Shown here: piece by piece, positions 53,460 through 61,748 of the stretch
How the letters are laid out: each line of letters begins with the position of its first letter
Position numbering within the stretch: position 1 is the first letter of the stretch
Origin: CAZHHH01 sp052400685
GTDB taxonomy: Bacteria; Bacteroidota; Bacteroidia; Bacteroidales; Marinilabiliaceae
Assembly (NCBI GenBank): GCA_052400685.1
Contig: JBQTGJ010000012.1
Reading direction: 5' to 3' (one strand)
Length of the DNA: 64,000 nucleotides
Translations under genes and position numbers: made by a program
Notes under the pieces: model-generated
What the model was told of the DNA's origin: nothing
Seen by the model: the letters and a program-made list of their open reading frames with translations, nothing else
Databases searched by the model: none

Positions 53460-55646
53460 TTATTTGGCAACATTAATCAGCAAGCTGATAAAATAAGACC
53501 GGCCCGGGCTGATTGTTCCGTAATGGGATTTGTAAGGTCTGTTGTCTACATAATCGAGAAGATTGTCAATGCCGGCAGAGACATCAAAAGAGAATGGTCT
53601 CCAGTTTGTAAAATGGTGCATTGTTGTTAATTTATAGATGTTGTAAGCCTTGGCATTGCCGTATTCGTCGTCGAAAAATTTTTCGTCCTGAAAGCGACAA
53701 TTCAGATTTGCGGATAAACGATATTTATTCCAGTTGTGGCGGTAGCCGATTCTGACGTTGCCATAATTTTGAGCGACCCCTTCCAGAGGTATGTCATCGG
53801 TTTGGTTCTGTGCATCTACATAACTGTAACCACCTCCGAGGGAGAATCCGGCACCGATATTTGCATTGAAAATAAAATCGAGACCTTTTGTTGCAGCACT
53901 GTTAATGTTATAATGACAGCGGGTTGTTGTAATTCCATTGGCTAAATTTTCGTCCGAGGTCTCCGTTGTTTGATAATCGATCAGATTTTTTACGTCGTTT
54001 AGATATCCGGTGAGACTGAAGGAGAGTTGATTAACAATAAACTCTGTTGAGAGCGCATAGTAGTTGGACGTTTGTGGGTCCAGATCAGGGTTTCCCAGAT
54101 AAAGCGTACCTCTTTTTTCGTAATGGTAGTAGAGCTCTTTTAACGTTGGAGCTTTAAAGCCTTTGGCATAGGTTCCTCTGATGTTTAAGTTTCCTGATTT
54201 ATACAGTGCTGATATTTTTGGGGTGAAAGCATTGCCAAATGTTTGGTGTTTTACCAAACGACCGCCTACCACCATGGATAAGTTATTGATGACGTTTATT
54301 TCATCCTGGGCATAAAGAGCCAGAGTATATGCATCGGCAGTTTCTTCCGGCAAGCGGCCTTCCGATTCAAGCTCTTCCATCACATACTCGCCTCCAACCG
54401 ATAACAGGTGGTGATCAGATAGTTTAAAAATGCTTTTCAGGTTAAGGGCGTTGCGTAACTGCTGGGTTTGTTTGCTTAGGTTGCCGGCCACATAATCGCC
54501 TGATGTTTGGTTATATTTGTAGTAATATTTGAACCGGTCGGAGTTCCAGTCGAGAGTGATCTTATTGGTTTTCCTCAGGAGGTACTCTGCTCCTGCACCA
54601 TAGCTGAAGTCGCTGTAAAAGTATCCATATTTACCCACGGTTAGTGGTCGTTGTACATCCCGCTCATATTTGGATCCCAAAAGATATATATTTATTTTTT
54701 GCGACAGGGCATAGTTCAGTTTTTGGCTGAAGGTGTAGTCTTTGGACGCATTTTGTGTCATGGCGTCCGTCTCAACCAGTTCATTACCGTCTGATTCGTA
54801 GGGGCTGATCTGCCATCCGTCGGTTGTTTTTCGGTCGAAGGAGGTGGTTGATGATAGCTTACCTATGTGGAGGTCGAGGTTGTTGTGCATAATCCATTCG
54901 CCGTAGCTGCCCACTCTATTTTGGGTGGTGATTGCGTTTTTTGGGGACTTTTTATTTGTGATTATGTTGATGACGCCGGCAATGGCTTCCGACCCGTATA
55001 GGGCTGAGGAAGCGCCTTTCACAATTTCTATGCGTTCGATATTTAAAGGGTTAATGCGGTTTAAGTCACTCTGTCCGCCAATGTCGCCATACATCCGTTT
55101 ACCATCAATTAAAACCAGAATGTAATCGTTGCCCAGACCGTTTAATTGCATGAAAGGCCCCATAGCTCCTGGATTGAAATCGAATGATGGACTTACACCC
55201 AGCATTAGATCCGTAAAGTTGGATGGCCCAATTTGGTTAATTAGTTTTTTGTCGATCAGTTCGGTTTGAACAGGCGCATTTTTTAAGTGGTGTGGTGTTC
55301 CTGTTCCGGTAACTACCACTTCTCCCAGGGTGTTGTTGGAAGGCTTCAGTGAACAGTTAAATTCATTTTGGGCTTCGCGGATAAGCATCTCCTGCTTAAA
55401 ACGGTGATAGCCCAAACATGATACCACCACCTCATAGGTGCCTGCCTTGATGTTACGGAGGATGAATTGTCCGTTTTGGTCGGTGATGGTCCCCAATGTC
55501 GTTCCCGGAATGTAGATGTTGGCGTCGGTCAGGGGTTGGTTCGATTCCTGGTTGGTTACGTGACCAACCAAGGATGGGTTTTGAGCACATAGTTTATGGG
55601 CCACTAGAAACAGAAGGCCAGCGATGTGCCAATTCATTTTTTGCAT
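53460..55646 (-). CDS. btuB: TonB-dependent cobalamin receptor
   Basis: 728 residues with signal peptide (MNWHIAGLLFLVAHKLCAQ), a carboxypeptidase-regulatory-like domain (residues 24-105), a plug (GEVVVTGTGTPHHLKNAPVQTELIDKKL..., IERIEIVKGASSALYGSEAIAGVINII) and a C-terminal 22-strand barrel ending in aromatic-rich ISPGRSYFISLLINV. It is the outer membrane uptake protein. Corrinoid specificity is inferred from the riboswitch that directly precedes it and from the cbi/btu genes that follow. Confidence 0.92.
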   Translation of the reverse strand: MQKMNWHIAGLLFLVAHKLCAQNPSLVGHVTNQESNQPLTDANIYIPGTTLGTITDQNGQFILRNIKAGTYEVVVSCLGYHRFKQEMLIREAQNEFNCSLKPSNNTLGEVVVTGTGTPHHLKNAPVQTELIDKKLINQIGPSNFTDLMLGVSPSFDFNPGAMGPFMQLNGLGNDYILVLIDGKRMYGDIGGQSDLNRINPLNIERIEIVKGASSALYGSEAIAGVINIITNKKSPKNAITTQNRVGSYGEWIMHNNLDLHIGKLSSTTSFDRKTTDGWQISPYESDGNELVETDAMTQNASKDYTFSQKLNYALSQKINIYLLGSKYERDVQRPLTVGKYGYFYSDFSYGAGAEYLLRKTNKITLDWNSDRFKYYYKYNQTSGDYVAGNLSKQTQQLRNALNLKSIFKLSDHHLLSVGGEYVMEELESEGRLPEETADAYTLALYAQDEINVINNLSMVVGGRLVKHQTFGNAFTPKISALYKSGNLNIRGTYAKGFKAPTLKELYYHYEKRGTLYLGNPDLDPQTSNYYALSTEFIVNQLSFSLTGYLNDVKNLIDYQTTETSDENLANGITTTRCHYNINSAATKGLDFIFNANIGAGFSLGGGYSYVDAQNQTDDIPLEGVAQNYGNVRIGYRHNWNKYRLSANLNCRFQDEKFFDDEYGNAKAYNIYKLTTMHHFTNWRPFSFDVSAGIDNLLDYVDNRPYKSHYGTISPGRSYFISLLINVAK

Positions 55647-55786
55647 GGTTTAATTATTTAATTATTAAACAATTACACCTTGCGTCCTTTTTCAACAGCG
55701 TTGTTGAAATGAAAAAATAATGTTGAACAATAAGAATGTACAGCATTAACTTCTTACCCGGAAGCAAAATGATGAATAGTTATTTT

Positions 55787-55955
55787 TTGGCAGGTTTTCT
55801 GACTTACTCCTGTTTGGATCGCCTTCCCATCTTTTTATATTCAGACAGTGGCGAAATAGATCCAAACTCTTTTAAGAGCTTACAGCTGCGGGTACAGCCC
55901 CTGATTTACACAGGGTTCCCTTTTATTGTTCACGGCGAAACCGGAACAATCACCA
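55787..55955 (-). promoter_or_regulatory. cobalamin riboswitch
   Basis: Read on the minus strand, GGGAACCCTGTG, AATCAGGGGCTGTACCCGC and AGCTGTAAGC form the conserved core of the cobalamin aptamer. They are followed by GCCACTGT, GGGAAGGCGATCC and the B12 box AGTCAGAAAACCTGCC. The aptamer sits about 140 bp before btuB, so adenosylcobalamin or a relative should repress the entire operon, either through the ribosome site or a terminator. Confidence 0.95.
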
Positions 55956-55965
55956 AAAAGTTGTA

Positions 55966-55994
55966 CAAAAATATCTATTTTTATGACATTTCAA
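55966..55994 (-). promoter_or_regulatory. promoter of the B12 operon
   Basis: On the minus strand TTG (55994-55992), 18 bp, then TATTTTTG (55973-55966): a good match to the Bacteroidota -33/-7 pattern. Transcription would start near 55959, immediately before the riboswitch core. Confidence 0.75.
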
Positions 55995-56033
55995 TTTTTT
56001 TAGATGGGAAATTCAATGTTTCCTTTAGTCGTA

Positions 56034-56176
56034 TTTGCAAGAAAAATCCGTCTTCTGCGTTATGTTTCCCTCAAAATGATCATTTATGGGGGAAAATTCA
56101 CATCTAATTTCCATTATGGCCAAAATTCATTCTTTTTGAGCTGTACAAGTCTTCCAAAGGAAGCTTTCTTATCTGC
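56034..56176. repeat. dispersed repeat R1, copy 5 (type B, degenerate)
   Basis: TTTGCAAGAAAAATCC at the left and AAGCTTTCTTATCTGCC at the right, with TTCTGCGTTATG, TCAAAATGATCATTTA, TTTTTGAGCTGTACAAGTCTT between. About 20 extra bases sit in the middle. It lies just upstream of the B12 operon promoter, in the gap to the hemerythrin gene; the rest of that gap holds no gene. Confidence 0.75.
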
Positions 56177-56308
56177 CCCGGCGCTTTTTGGCAGACTGAT
56201 TTTTCCTGATAAAAACGTTTTTGTGATGCATTAGTTTCCCGGCTTATGCTGTTAATCTATCGTTTGGGTTTATTGGTGTAAAAAAAGACGACAGTCGACA
56301 AAAGGCCA

Positions 56309-56339
56309 TTGACACTCTTAATATGCAGGTCTATTTTTG
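56309..56339 (+). promoter_or_regulatory. promoter of the hemerythrin gene
   Basis: TTG at 56309-56311, 20 bp, TATTTTTG at 56332-56339, matching the Bacteroidota consensus. Predicted start of transcription is about 30 bp before the start codon. Confidence 0.7.
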
Positions 56340-56378
56340 ACATTGAATTGAGGGTTTAACACCAAGAACATTTAATTT

Positions 56379-56777
56379 ATGATAGCTACCAGCAACACAA
56401 TTACACATGAAGAGGTTCGGATAATTGATCAGGAACATGATATACTGCATCGGACCATTCGATTGATTGATGAGGCTTTTATTACAAAGCAGGGTAATAA
56501 AAGGATCTCTCAGTTGATATCAGAATTATACAAATTTATTGATTTTCACTTCACCAGTGAGGAAAATCTGATGCTGTTCACCGATTTCCCATATTACGAC
56601 GAGCATAAAAAGGAGCATACCGAATTGATGCGGGATCTGGCTGATATAATTTGCGCTTTCAATGCCGATATGATCGATTACCATGAGTTGGTTGATTATT
56701 TAAACAATCGTTTTACAGATCATTCTGATTTGCCCGACCGACAATTGAAGGCTTATTTGGTTACGATGATTAAATAA
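56379..56777 (+). CDS. bacteriohemerythrin
   Basis: 132 residues forming one hemerythrin four-helix bundle. All seven expected di-iron ligands are visible: H20, H57, E61 (HFTSEE), H76 and H80 (DEHKKEH), H115 and D120 (DHSDLPD). It binds O2 reversibly and may act as oxygen carrier, sensor or scavenger. No other domain is attached. It is a single-gene unit with its own promoter and terminator. Confidence 0.9.
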   Translation: MIATSNTITHEEVRIIDQEHDILHRTIRLIDEAFITKQGNKRISQLISELYKFIDFHFTSEENLMLFTDFPYYDEHKKEHTELMRDLADIICAFNADMIDYHELVDYLNNRFTDHSDLPDRQLKAYLVTMIK

Positions 56778-56862
56778 TATTTGGGCCGTATCCTTTTAGG
56801 CGACCCGATGATGGATGGCCCCCTGTAAGGCGTTGTTTTTTTTGATTGCCTAATCTGTTTGT

Positions 56863-56892
56863 CCCTGGAATAATCATTCCAGGGTTTCTTTT
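56863..56892 (+). terminator. intrinsic terminator after hemerythrin
   Basis: CCCTGGAAT and ATTCCAGGG form a perfect 9-bp stem with a 4-base loop and are followed by TTTCTTTT. Confidence 0.88.
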
Positions 56893-57070
56893 AATATTAT
56901 TTATAGTTTCGCAGGTCTTGAATATGAAGCTTTTTTATTTGTCACCGGCGTCTTTGGGTGAGTACTCTTAATTTATAAGGTGCCTGTTTCGAAATTTGGC
57001 ATAACTGATTCAATTTACCATTTTTGCGTTGCGTGAGTTTAACACAGCTAAAATAAACCATTCGTATTTT

Positions 57071-57856
57071 ATGACAAGCAAATCGCAAAGTGATATTTCA
57101 GCAGCATATTTAAAGCTGTTGAACCAACAACAGTTTGTTGCAGACGAATTAGATTATGTTGGTTTTGATCATCAAAAATCAATGTTGCAAATATTGGCAG
57201 ACCATGCCAATTGCGGTGTTAGTGTTTTTGATATGTATAAAAAATCACACATCTTTTATTCGCCTAATTTTGGTAGTTCTCTTGGATACGATTTAAGCGA
57301 AATTATAAAAAAAAGTCACGATTTTTGGGATCATAAAATTCATCATGAAGATTATGCCGGGATGATGCAAAACGGCATTTTGCTGCTTAAGCTGTTTTAT
57401 CAATTTTCCGATGATGAAAAAACCAATTACAAATTGATCAGCGAATACCGAATATTGAATGCCGAAAATAAATATGTAAGAGTTATTGAACAGCAACAGG
57501 TGTTACAATTAGATAATTATGGAAATATTTGGTTAACATTAAGTATTATCGATATCTCTCCCAATCAGGAAATCAGTGAAGAAATGAAAAGTCAATTGTT
57601 CGATTTCAAGACGGGTAAAATACTCCCTTTCGATATAGAAGCGAAAAGTAGTGAGATGGTCAATTTAGGGTTAACCAATCGGGAAATACAAATTCTAAAA
57701 ATGGTTAAGGAGGGTCTTTTAAGTAAAGAAATATCAGCAAAATTAAATATTAGTTTAAATACCGTTAATACGCATCGCCAACGAGTTTTAAAAAAATTAC
57801 GTGCGAATAATTCAATGGAAGCGGTCATTTTTGCTTCAAAATATGGATTGTTGTAA
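57071..57856 (+). CDS. LuxR-type regulator with PAS-like domain
   Basis: 261 residues starting at MTSKSQSDISAAY. Residues 45-180 look like a PAS fold (NCGVSVFDMYKKSHIFYSPNFGSSLGYDLSEI, YRILNAENKYVRVIEQQQVL), and 195-261 form a GerE helix-turn-helix (LTNREIQILKMVKEGLLSKEISAKLNISLNTVNTHRQRVLKKL). I choose this start because the 57-residue relative at 32047 begins at the same place. The gene lies 86 bp before a TonB receptor gene and is likely to control it. This is an inference from position. Confidence 0.85.
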   Translation: MTSKSQSDISAAYLKLLNQQQFVADELDYVGFDHQKSMLQILADHANCGVSVFDMYKKSHIFYSPNFGSSLGYDLSEIIKKSHDFWDHKIHHEDYAGMMQNGILLLKLFYQFSDDEKTNYKLISEYRILNAENKYVRVIEQQQVLQLDNYGNIWLTLSIIDISPNQEISEEMKSQLFDFKTGKILPFDIEAKSSEMVNLGLTNREIQILKMVKEGLLSKEISAKLNISLNTVNTHRQRVLKKLRANNSMEAVIFASKYGLL

Positions 57857-57864
57857 CTCTCCAC

Positions 57865-57880
57865 TACTGATATATCAGTA
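57865..57880. promoter_or_regulatory. perfect 16-bp palindrome
   Basis: TACTGATATATCAGTA is a perfect inverted repeat without a loop, 9 bp after the regulator stop codon and about 60 bp before the receptor start. A dimeric regulator could bind it. Confidence 0.5.
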
Positions 57881-57897
57881 TTGTATAATACCTCTTT

Positions 57898-57926
57898 TGG
57901 GTTGAACTTTGTGTTTTCAACCCAAA
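57898..57926. promoter_or_regulatory. hairpin before the TonB receptor gene
   Basis: TTGGGTTGAA and TTCAACCCAA pair perfectly around a 9-base loop about 16 bp before the start codon. It could be a leader hairpin, an operator or a terminator of the regulator gene. Confidence 0.5.
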
Positions 57927-57941
57927 TTAAAGTGTATTTAT

Positions 57942-60278
57942 ATGATGAGGATTTTTTTAGTCGTCTTTTTTTTGTCGTTTGCAATTGCTCCTATACCGGC
58001 ACAATTACCCACTCAAACCATTCGGGGGACCGTATTTGACAATGCTTCCGGCACCCCTTTGCCTTATGTTAATGTGGTATTGCTAAATACCAATTATGGC
58101 ACCGTGACAGACGAGGCCGGTCATTTTACGATTGAAAATGTCAGTATTGGCAGGTACAACATGCAAATTTCAATGATAGGTTATGAATCGTATGCCCTGA
58201 AAGAGATACAGGTCTCATCGGGGAAAGAGCTATTCTTTAATATTACATTGAAGGAAACGGTTAATTCGCTTTCGGAAGTAACCATTAAACCGCGTGTAAA
58301 TAAGCAACAACCCATAAACAGAATGGCATCGGTAAGTGCCAAAATGTTAAGTGTTGACGAGGCACAGCGCTATGCTGGTGGATTTGATGACCCGGCGCGT
58401 TTGGTATCTTCTTTTGCCGGGGTATCAAGTAATGTAAGTAATAATGCCATTGTGGTTCGTGGCAACAGTCCGCAGTCGCTACAATGGAAAATGGAAGGGG
58501 TTGAAATTCCAAATCCCAACCATTTTGCCGATTTAAGTGCTTTTGGGGGTGGCGGATTAACCGCCCTAAGTAGTCAATTGTTAGCTAACTCAGATTTTTT
58601 TTCGGGTGCAATGCCAGCCGAATATAACAATGCTATTTCGGGTGTGTTCGACCTTTTTATGCGCAATGGAAATAATAAGAGGCCGGAGCGGACTTTTCAA
58701 CTGGGCCTTTTAGGTATTGATGCCGCGTCAGAAGGTCCTTTAAAAAAAGGGGGTAATTCCTCCTATCTGTTTAATTACCGCTATTCAACGCTGTCGTTGC
58801 TTGAATCTTTATTACCTGAAAATGCAGGTGGAACGACCTATCAGGACCTTTCGTTTAAATTCTATTTGCCAACCCAAAAGGCGGGTCTGTTTTCGGTCTG
58901 GGGCATTGGGTTAATTGATGGTTCCGGGGCAAATGCAAAAACACATATCTCCGATTGGGAATACGAAAGCGATAAAGAAACGCAGTCGGTAAAACAATAT
59001 ATGAGCGCAGCAGGTATCAGCCACAAAATGAGAATTAGCGACAACCGGTTTGTGAAAACAATTTTGGCTTCAACTACTAAAGGCCTTGACTTATCAACCG
59101 AAACATTGAATAATAATGCGCTATTGCTTCCAAAAAATAAGATTAACAATGTGGATTATACCGTTGTGTTTTCTTCGTTTATAAATACAAAATATAGTGC
59201 AAAACACATTAATAAAACGGGGTTTGTTGCCACTGGGCTACTGTATGATATCTCACTTAAAAACGCTTCGGTTTTTGGCGCGCCGCTTAAAACAGTTGCA
59301 GATGAAAATGGTTTTAGCACCTTGTTGTCTGCTTTCAGTAATTCTACAATTAACTTTTCGGAAGGATTAACCATGAATGTGGGCGTAAATGGTCAGGTCT
59401 TCACGCTCAACAATCATTACACGATTGAGCCTCGTGTTGGTTTCAGATATCAGTTTTCGCCGACGCAAGCATTGAGTTTTGCTTATGGGCTGCACAGTCG
59501 TTTGGAACGTCTGAATTATTATTTCATCAAAAATAGTCTGTATGGAAATGAAGCCATCAATAAAGACCTCGACTTTGAAAAATCGCATCATCTGGTATTG
59601 GGCTATGATTTAAATCTTTCAGAGTCTACTCATTTAAAAGTAGAATCCTATTATCAGTATTTGTTTAATGTACCGGTAATTGCCGACAGTTCTTTTTCAA
59701 TAATTAATCAACAAAACGATTGGTTTTTTAATGAGAAATTGCAAAATGATGGTATTGGTCAAAATTATGGTGTTGATATGACGCTTGAGAAATATATGTC
59801 ACATGGTTATTATTATATGATAACAGCATCAGTGTTTAAGTCGCAATACAAAGGAGGCGACAATGTTTTGAGAGATACGCGTTTCGATAGAAATTTTACG
59901 TTTAATTTTCTTATGGGAAAAGAGTGGCAAGTGGGGCGTTATGAGCAAAATATTTTAGGCTTAAATATCCGATTTAATTATCAGGGTGGGGATCATTATA
60001 CGCCCATCAATTCCGATGCATCAGCGAAAGAACAGGAACCTGTTTTTGATGAATCGAGGGCTTTTTCAAAGCAATTTTTGCCGGCATTTGTGAGTCATTT
60101 TACGACCAGTTATAAAATGAACAAAAATAATTCGACGCACGAAATTGCTTTGAAGATTATAAATATGACAAACTACAAGGAGTTTACTGCATTTGAATAT
60201 AATTATCAAACACAGCGAGTCGATGAAAGAAGAGAAGCATTAATGCTGCCAAATTTAAGCTACAAAATAGAGTTTTAG
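57942..60278 (+). CDS. TonB-dependent receptor
   Basis: 778 residues from MMRIFLVVFFLSF. Signal peptide up to about residue 21 (PIPAQ), a carboxypeptidase-regulatory domain (TIRGTVFDNASGTPLPYVNVVLLNT..., residues 25-105), a plug with LVSSFAGVSSNVSNNAIVVRGNSPQSLQWKMEGVEIPNPNHF, and a beta-barrel that ends in ...LMLPNLSYKIEF. The C-terminal phenylalanine suits an outer membrane barrel. The substrate is unknown, and no SusD partner follows. The regulator gene just upstream may control it. Confidence 0.9.
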   Translation: MMRIFLVVFFLSFAIAPIPAQLPTQTIRGTVFDNASGTPLPYVNVVLLNTNYGTVTDEAGHFTIENVSIGRYNMQISMIGYESYALKEIQVSSGKELFFNITLKETVNSLSEVTIKPRVNKQQPINRMASVSAKMLSVDEAQRYAGGFDDPARLVSSFAGVSSNVSNNAIVVRGNSPQSLQWKMEGVEIPNPNHFADLSAFGGGGLTALSSQLLANSDFFSGAMPAEYNNAISGVFDLFMRNGNNKRPERTFQLGLLGIDAASEGPLKKGGNSSYLFNYRYSTLSLLESLLPENAGGTTYQDLSFKFYLPTQKAGLFSVWGIGLIDGSGANAKTHISDWEYESDKETQSVKQYMSAAGISHKMRISDNRFVKTILASTTKGLDLSTETLNNNALLLPKNKINNVDYTVVFSSFINTKYSAKHINKTGFVATGLLYDISLKNASVFGAPLKTVADENGFSTLLSAFSNSTINFSEGLTMNVGVNGQVFTLNNHYTIEPRVGFRYQFSPTQALSFAYGLHSRLERLNYYFIKNSLYGNEAINKDLDFEKSHHLVLGYDLNLSESTHLKVESYYQYLFNVPVIADSSFSIINQQNDWFFNEKLQNDGIGQNYGVDMTLEKYMSHGYYYMITASVFKSQYKGGDNVLRDTRFDRNFTFNFLMGKEWQVGRYEQNILGLNIRFNYQGGDHYTPINSDASAKEQEPVFDESRAFSKQFLPAFVSHFTTSYKMNKNNSTHEIALKIINMTNYKEFTAFEYNYQTQRVDERREALMLPNLSYKIEF

Positions 60279-60340
60279 TCGTGGCTTTTTATCAAATTAT
60301 GGACCTTGTGGATAGATTGTGTTGTTGATTTATGTCTATT

Positions 60341-60485
60341 TAGAGTCTGTCTATAAAGTACAACTTCTGCGTTACGCTTGCTCTCAAAATGGTCATTTAC
60401 GGAAGTTAACTCACATTTTTCGAGCTGCGCAAGCCTTGAATTTGAACTTTATAGCTTAAACTCCCGACTTTATGGACAGGCACTA
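60341..60485. repeat. dispersed repeat R1, copy 6 (type A)
   Basis: Almost the same as copy 1: TAGAGTCTGTCTATAAAG at the left and CTTTATGGACAGGCACTA at the right are inverted, and the core CTTCTGCGTTACGCTTGCTC, AAAATGGTCATTTACGG, CATTTTTCGAGCTGCGCAAG is nearly unchanged. It follows the TonB receptor gene by about 60 bp. Confidence 0.88.
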
Positions 60486-60572
60486 ATTAGTCAAACTTTT
60501 TTCATCTTATAGAATAATTTTTTATCACTCGTTATTCCGCTGCATTAACTAAAAAATATATCCTTTTTCACT

Positions 60573-60920
60573 ATTGTCCGGTAAAGAATATATTCTCCAT
60601 TTAAGTGCTCAAGCCGAACGGGCTTTTACTTTTTTATTTATTAGGTATTATTTTTTTATGGTATTCATGATCCGTTTCGCTCCAGCTACAGCAAAAAAAA
60701 GTAAACACAATTTTGCGTTTAGTGAGTGCAGTGTGCAAACTTGTTTGCAACAATGCCGAACGTAGCAAAATTCAATAATATTAAGATGCCGCCGCTGCAA
60801 GTAATTTCCTTAACGGAAATTTCTTGAGGCGGAAAGTAACCCCAATATCTCCTAAAATTTCTGGCTTTCACATTAAAGCCGGGTTTTAATCATTTTTCTA
60901 AATTTTTACCAGACACCAAT
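60573..60920. repeat. MITE-like repeat R2, copy 2
   Basis: Begins ATTGTCCGGTAAAGAATATA and ends TTTTTACCAGACACCAAT. Interior blocks match 31452-31810. Here the second insertion is absent and the TTTCCTTAACGGAAA hairpin is intact. Instead about 75 bp unique to this copy lie after GTAAACA, again palindromic (AATTTTGCGTTTAGTG...GAACGTAGCAAAATT). Confidence 0.85.
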
Positions 60921-61171
60921 GTCGGGAAATATAAAAACTCACTATAATATTTGTTTAAGCGATGGTGGGCAAGCATCTTTAGAACTTTACTATTAAGACC
61001 ATTCTGGCAAATGAATGTGAAGTTGCTGTTGAGTTTGATTGGGAAGAGGACACAAACACCGATAAACTAAAGGAAGCAAAAGACATTTGGTAATGGTTGA
61101 TAATTTGGTCAGTTGTCCCAAGTAATGTCCAATGGTTGTCCCAAAGTGATGTTCGGTAGCTGGGTTCTGTC
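60921..61171. other. gene-free stretch between repeats
   Basis: A short open piece (about 36 codons ending near 61093, EVAVEFDWEEDTNTDKLKEA) has no start and may be a decayed gene. Two direct copies of GTTGTCCCAA occur near 61108 and 61134. Confidence 0.35.
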
Positions 61172-61290
61172 GAGTCTGAGTCTAAATTATAATTTCTGCG
61201 TTATGTATACTCTCAAGAGCGGTATTTTCACCAATGTATTTTTTTTGGGGGGCTTCGCAAGCTTCAAAAATGAAATATTCTTATCTGCCA
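61172..61290. repeat. dispersed repeat R1, copy 7 (degenerate)
   Basis: TCTGAGTCTAAATTATAATT, CTGCGTTATG, CTCTCAAGAGCGGTATTT, GGCTTCGCAAGCTT and ATATTCTTATCTGCC follow the R1 order with many changes. The right end is close to that of copy 5. Confidence 0.6.
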
Positions 61291-61748
61291 CAATCGGTTT
61301 CGGGCAAGCACTAATTCTTCCAATTGTGGATTCGTTGGTAAATCTAAAGATTAAAAAAGTAATTTTACCTGAAACGAGCATGCGAATAGTTTTTCGTAAA
61401 GAGGAGTGACTGTTATTGCGGGTGCTATATGGCCAATAAAAATAAATTTATACGAATGAGTGGAGGCCTATTGAAAATTTTTAATATGATTTGTTGAAAA
61501 TTTGACGTGATTATAGTCCCTATTATGAGCGATTAATTATGTGTTCTTATAATTTTGCTAGTTAAGTTTACTCGTACCTTGTACTATGAATGTGGGAAGC
61601 TCATGGATTTTAAGAATTCCCAATGACCAAAATCTTAAAATCGGTATGTTTAGTAAATTAAAAGTACAATAAGGCAGATAGGGTTGGCTTGTATAAATTA
61701 GATAAATGCGTATTGTTTTTAAGAATACTTCAATAAACCATATAATTT
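61291..61748. other. AT-rich upstream region of the last gene
   Basis: No gene, RNA or convincing promoter match seen in this stretch. Confidence 0.4.

Noticed and set aside
55736..56234. Two small plus-strand open frames upstream of hemerythrin
   Set aside because: They overlap the cobalamin riboswitch and an R1 copy, both of which explain the sequence better.
61113..61409. 98-codon frame near the right end
   Set aside because: About half of it is the degenerate R1 copy; no family match and no promoter.
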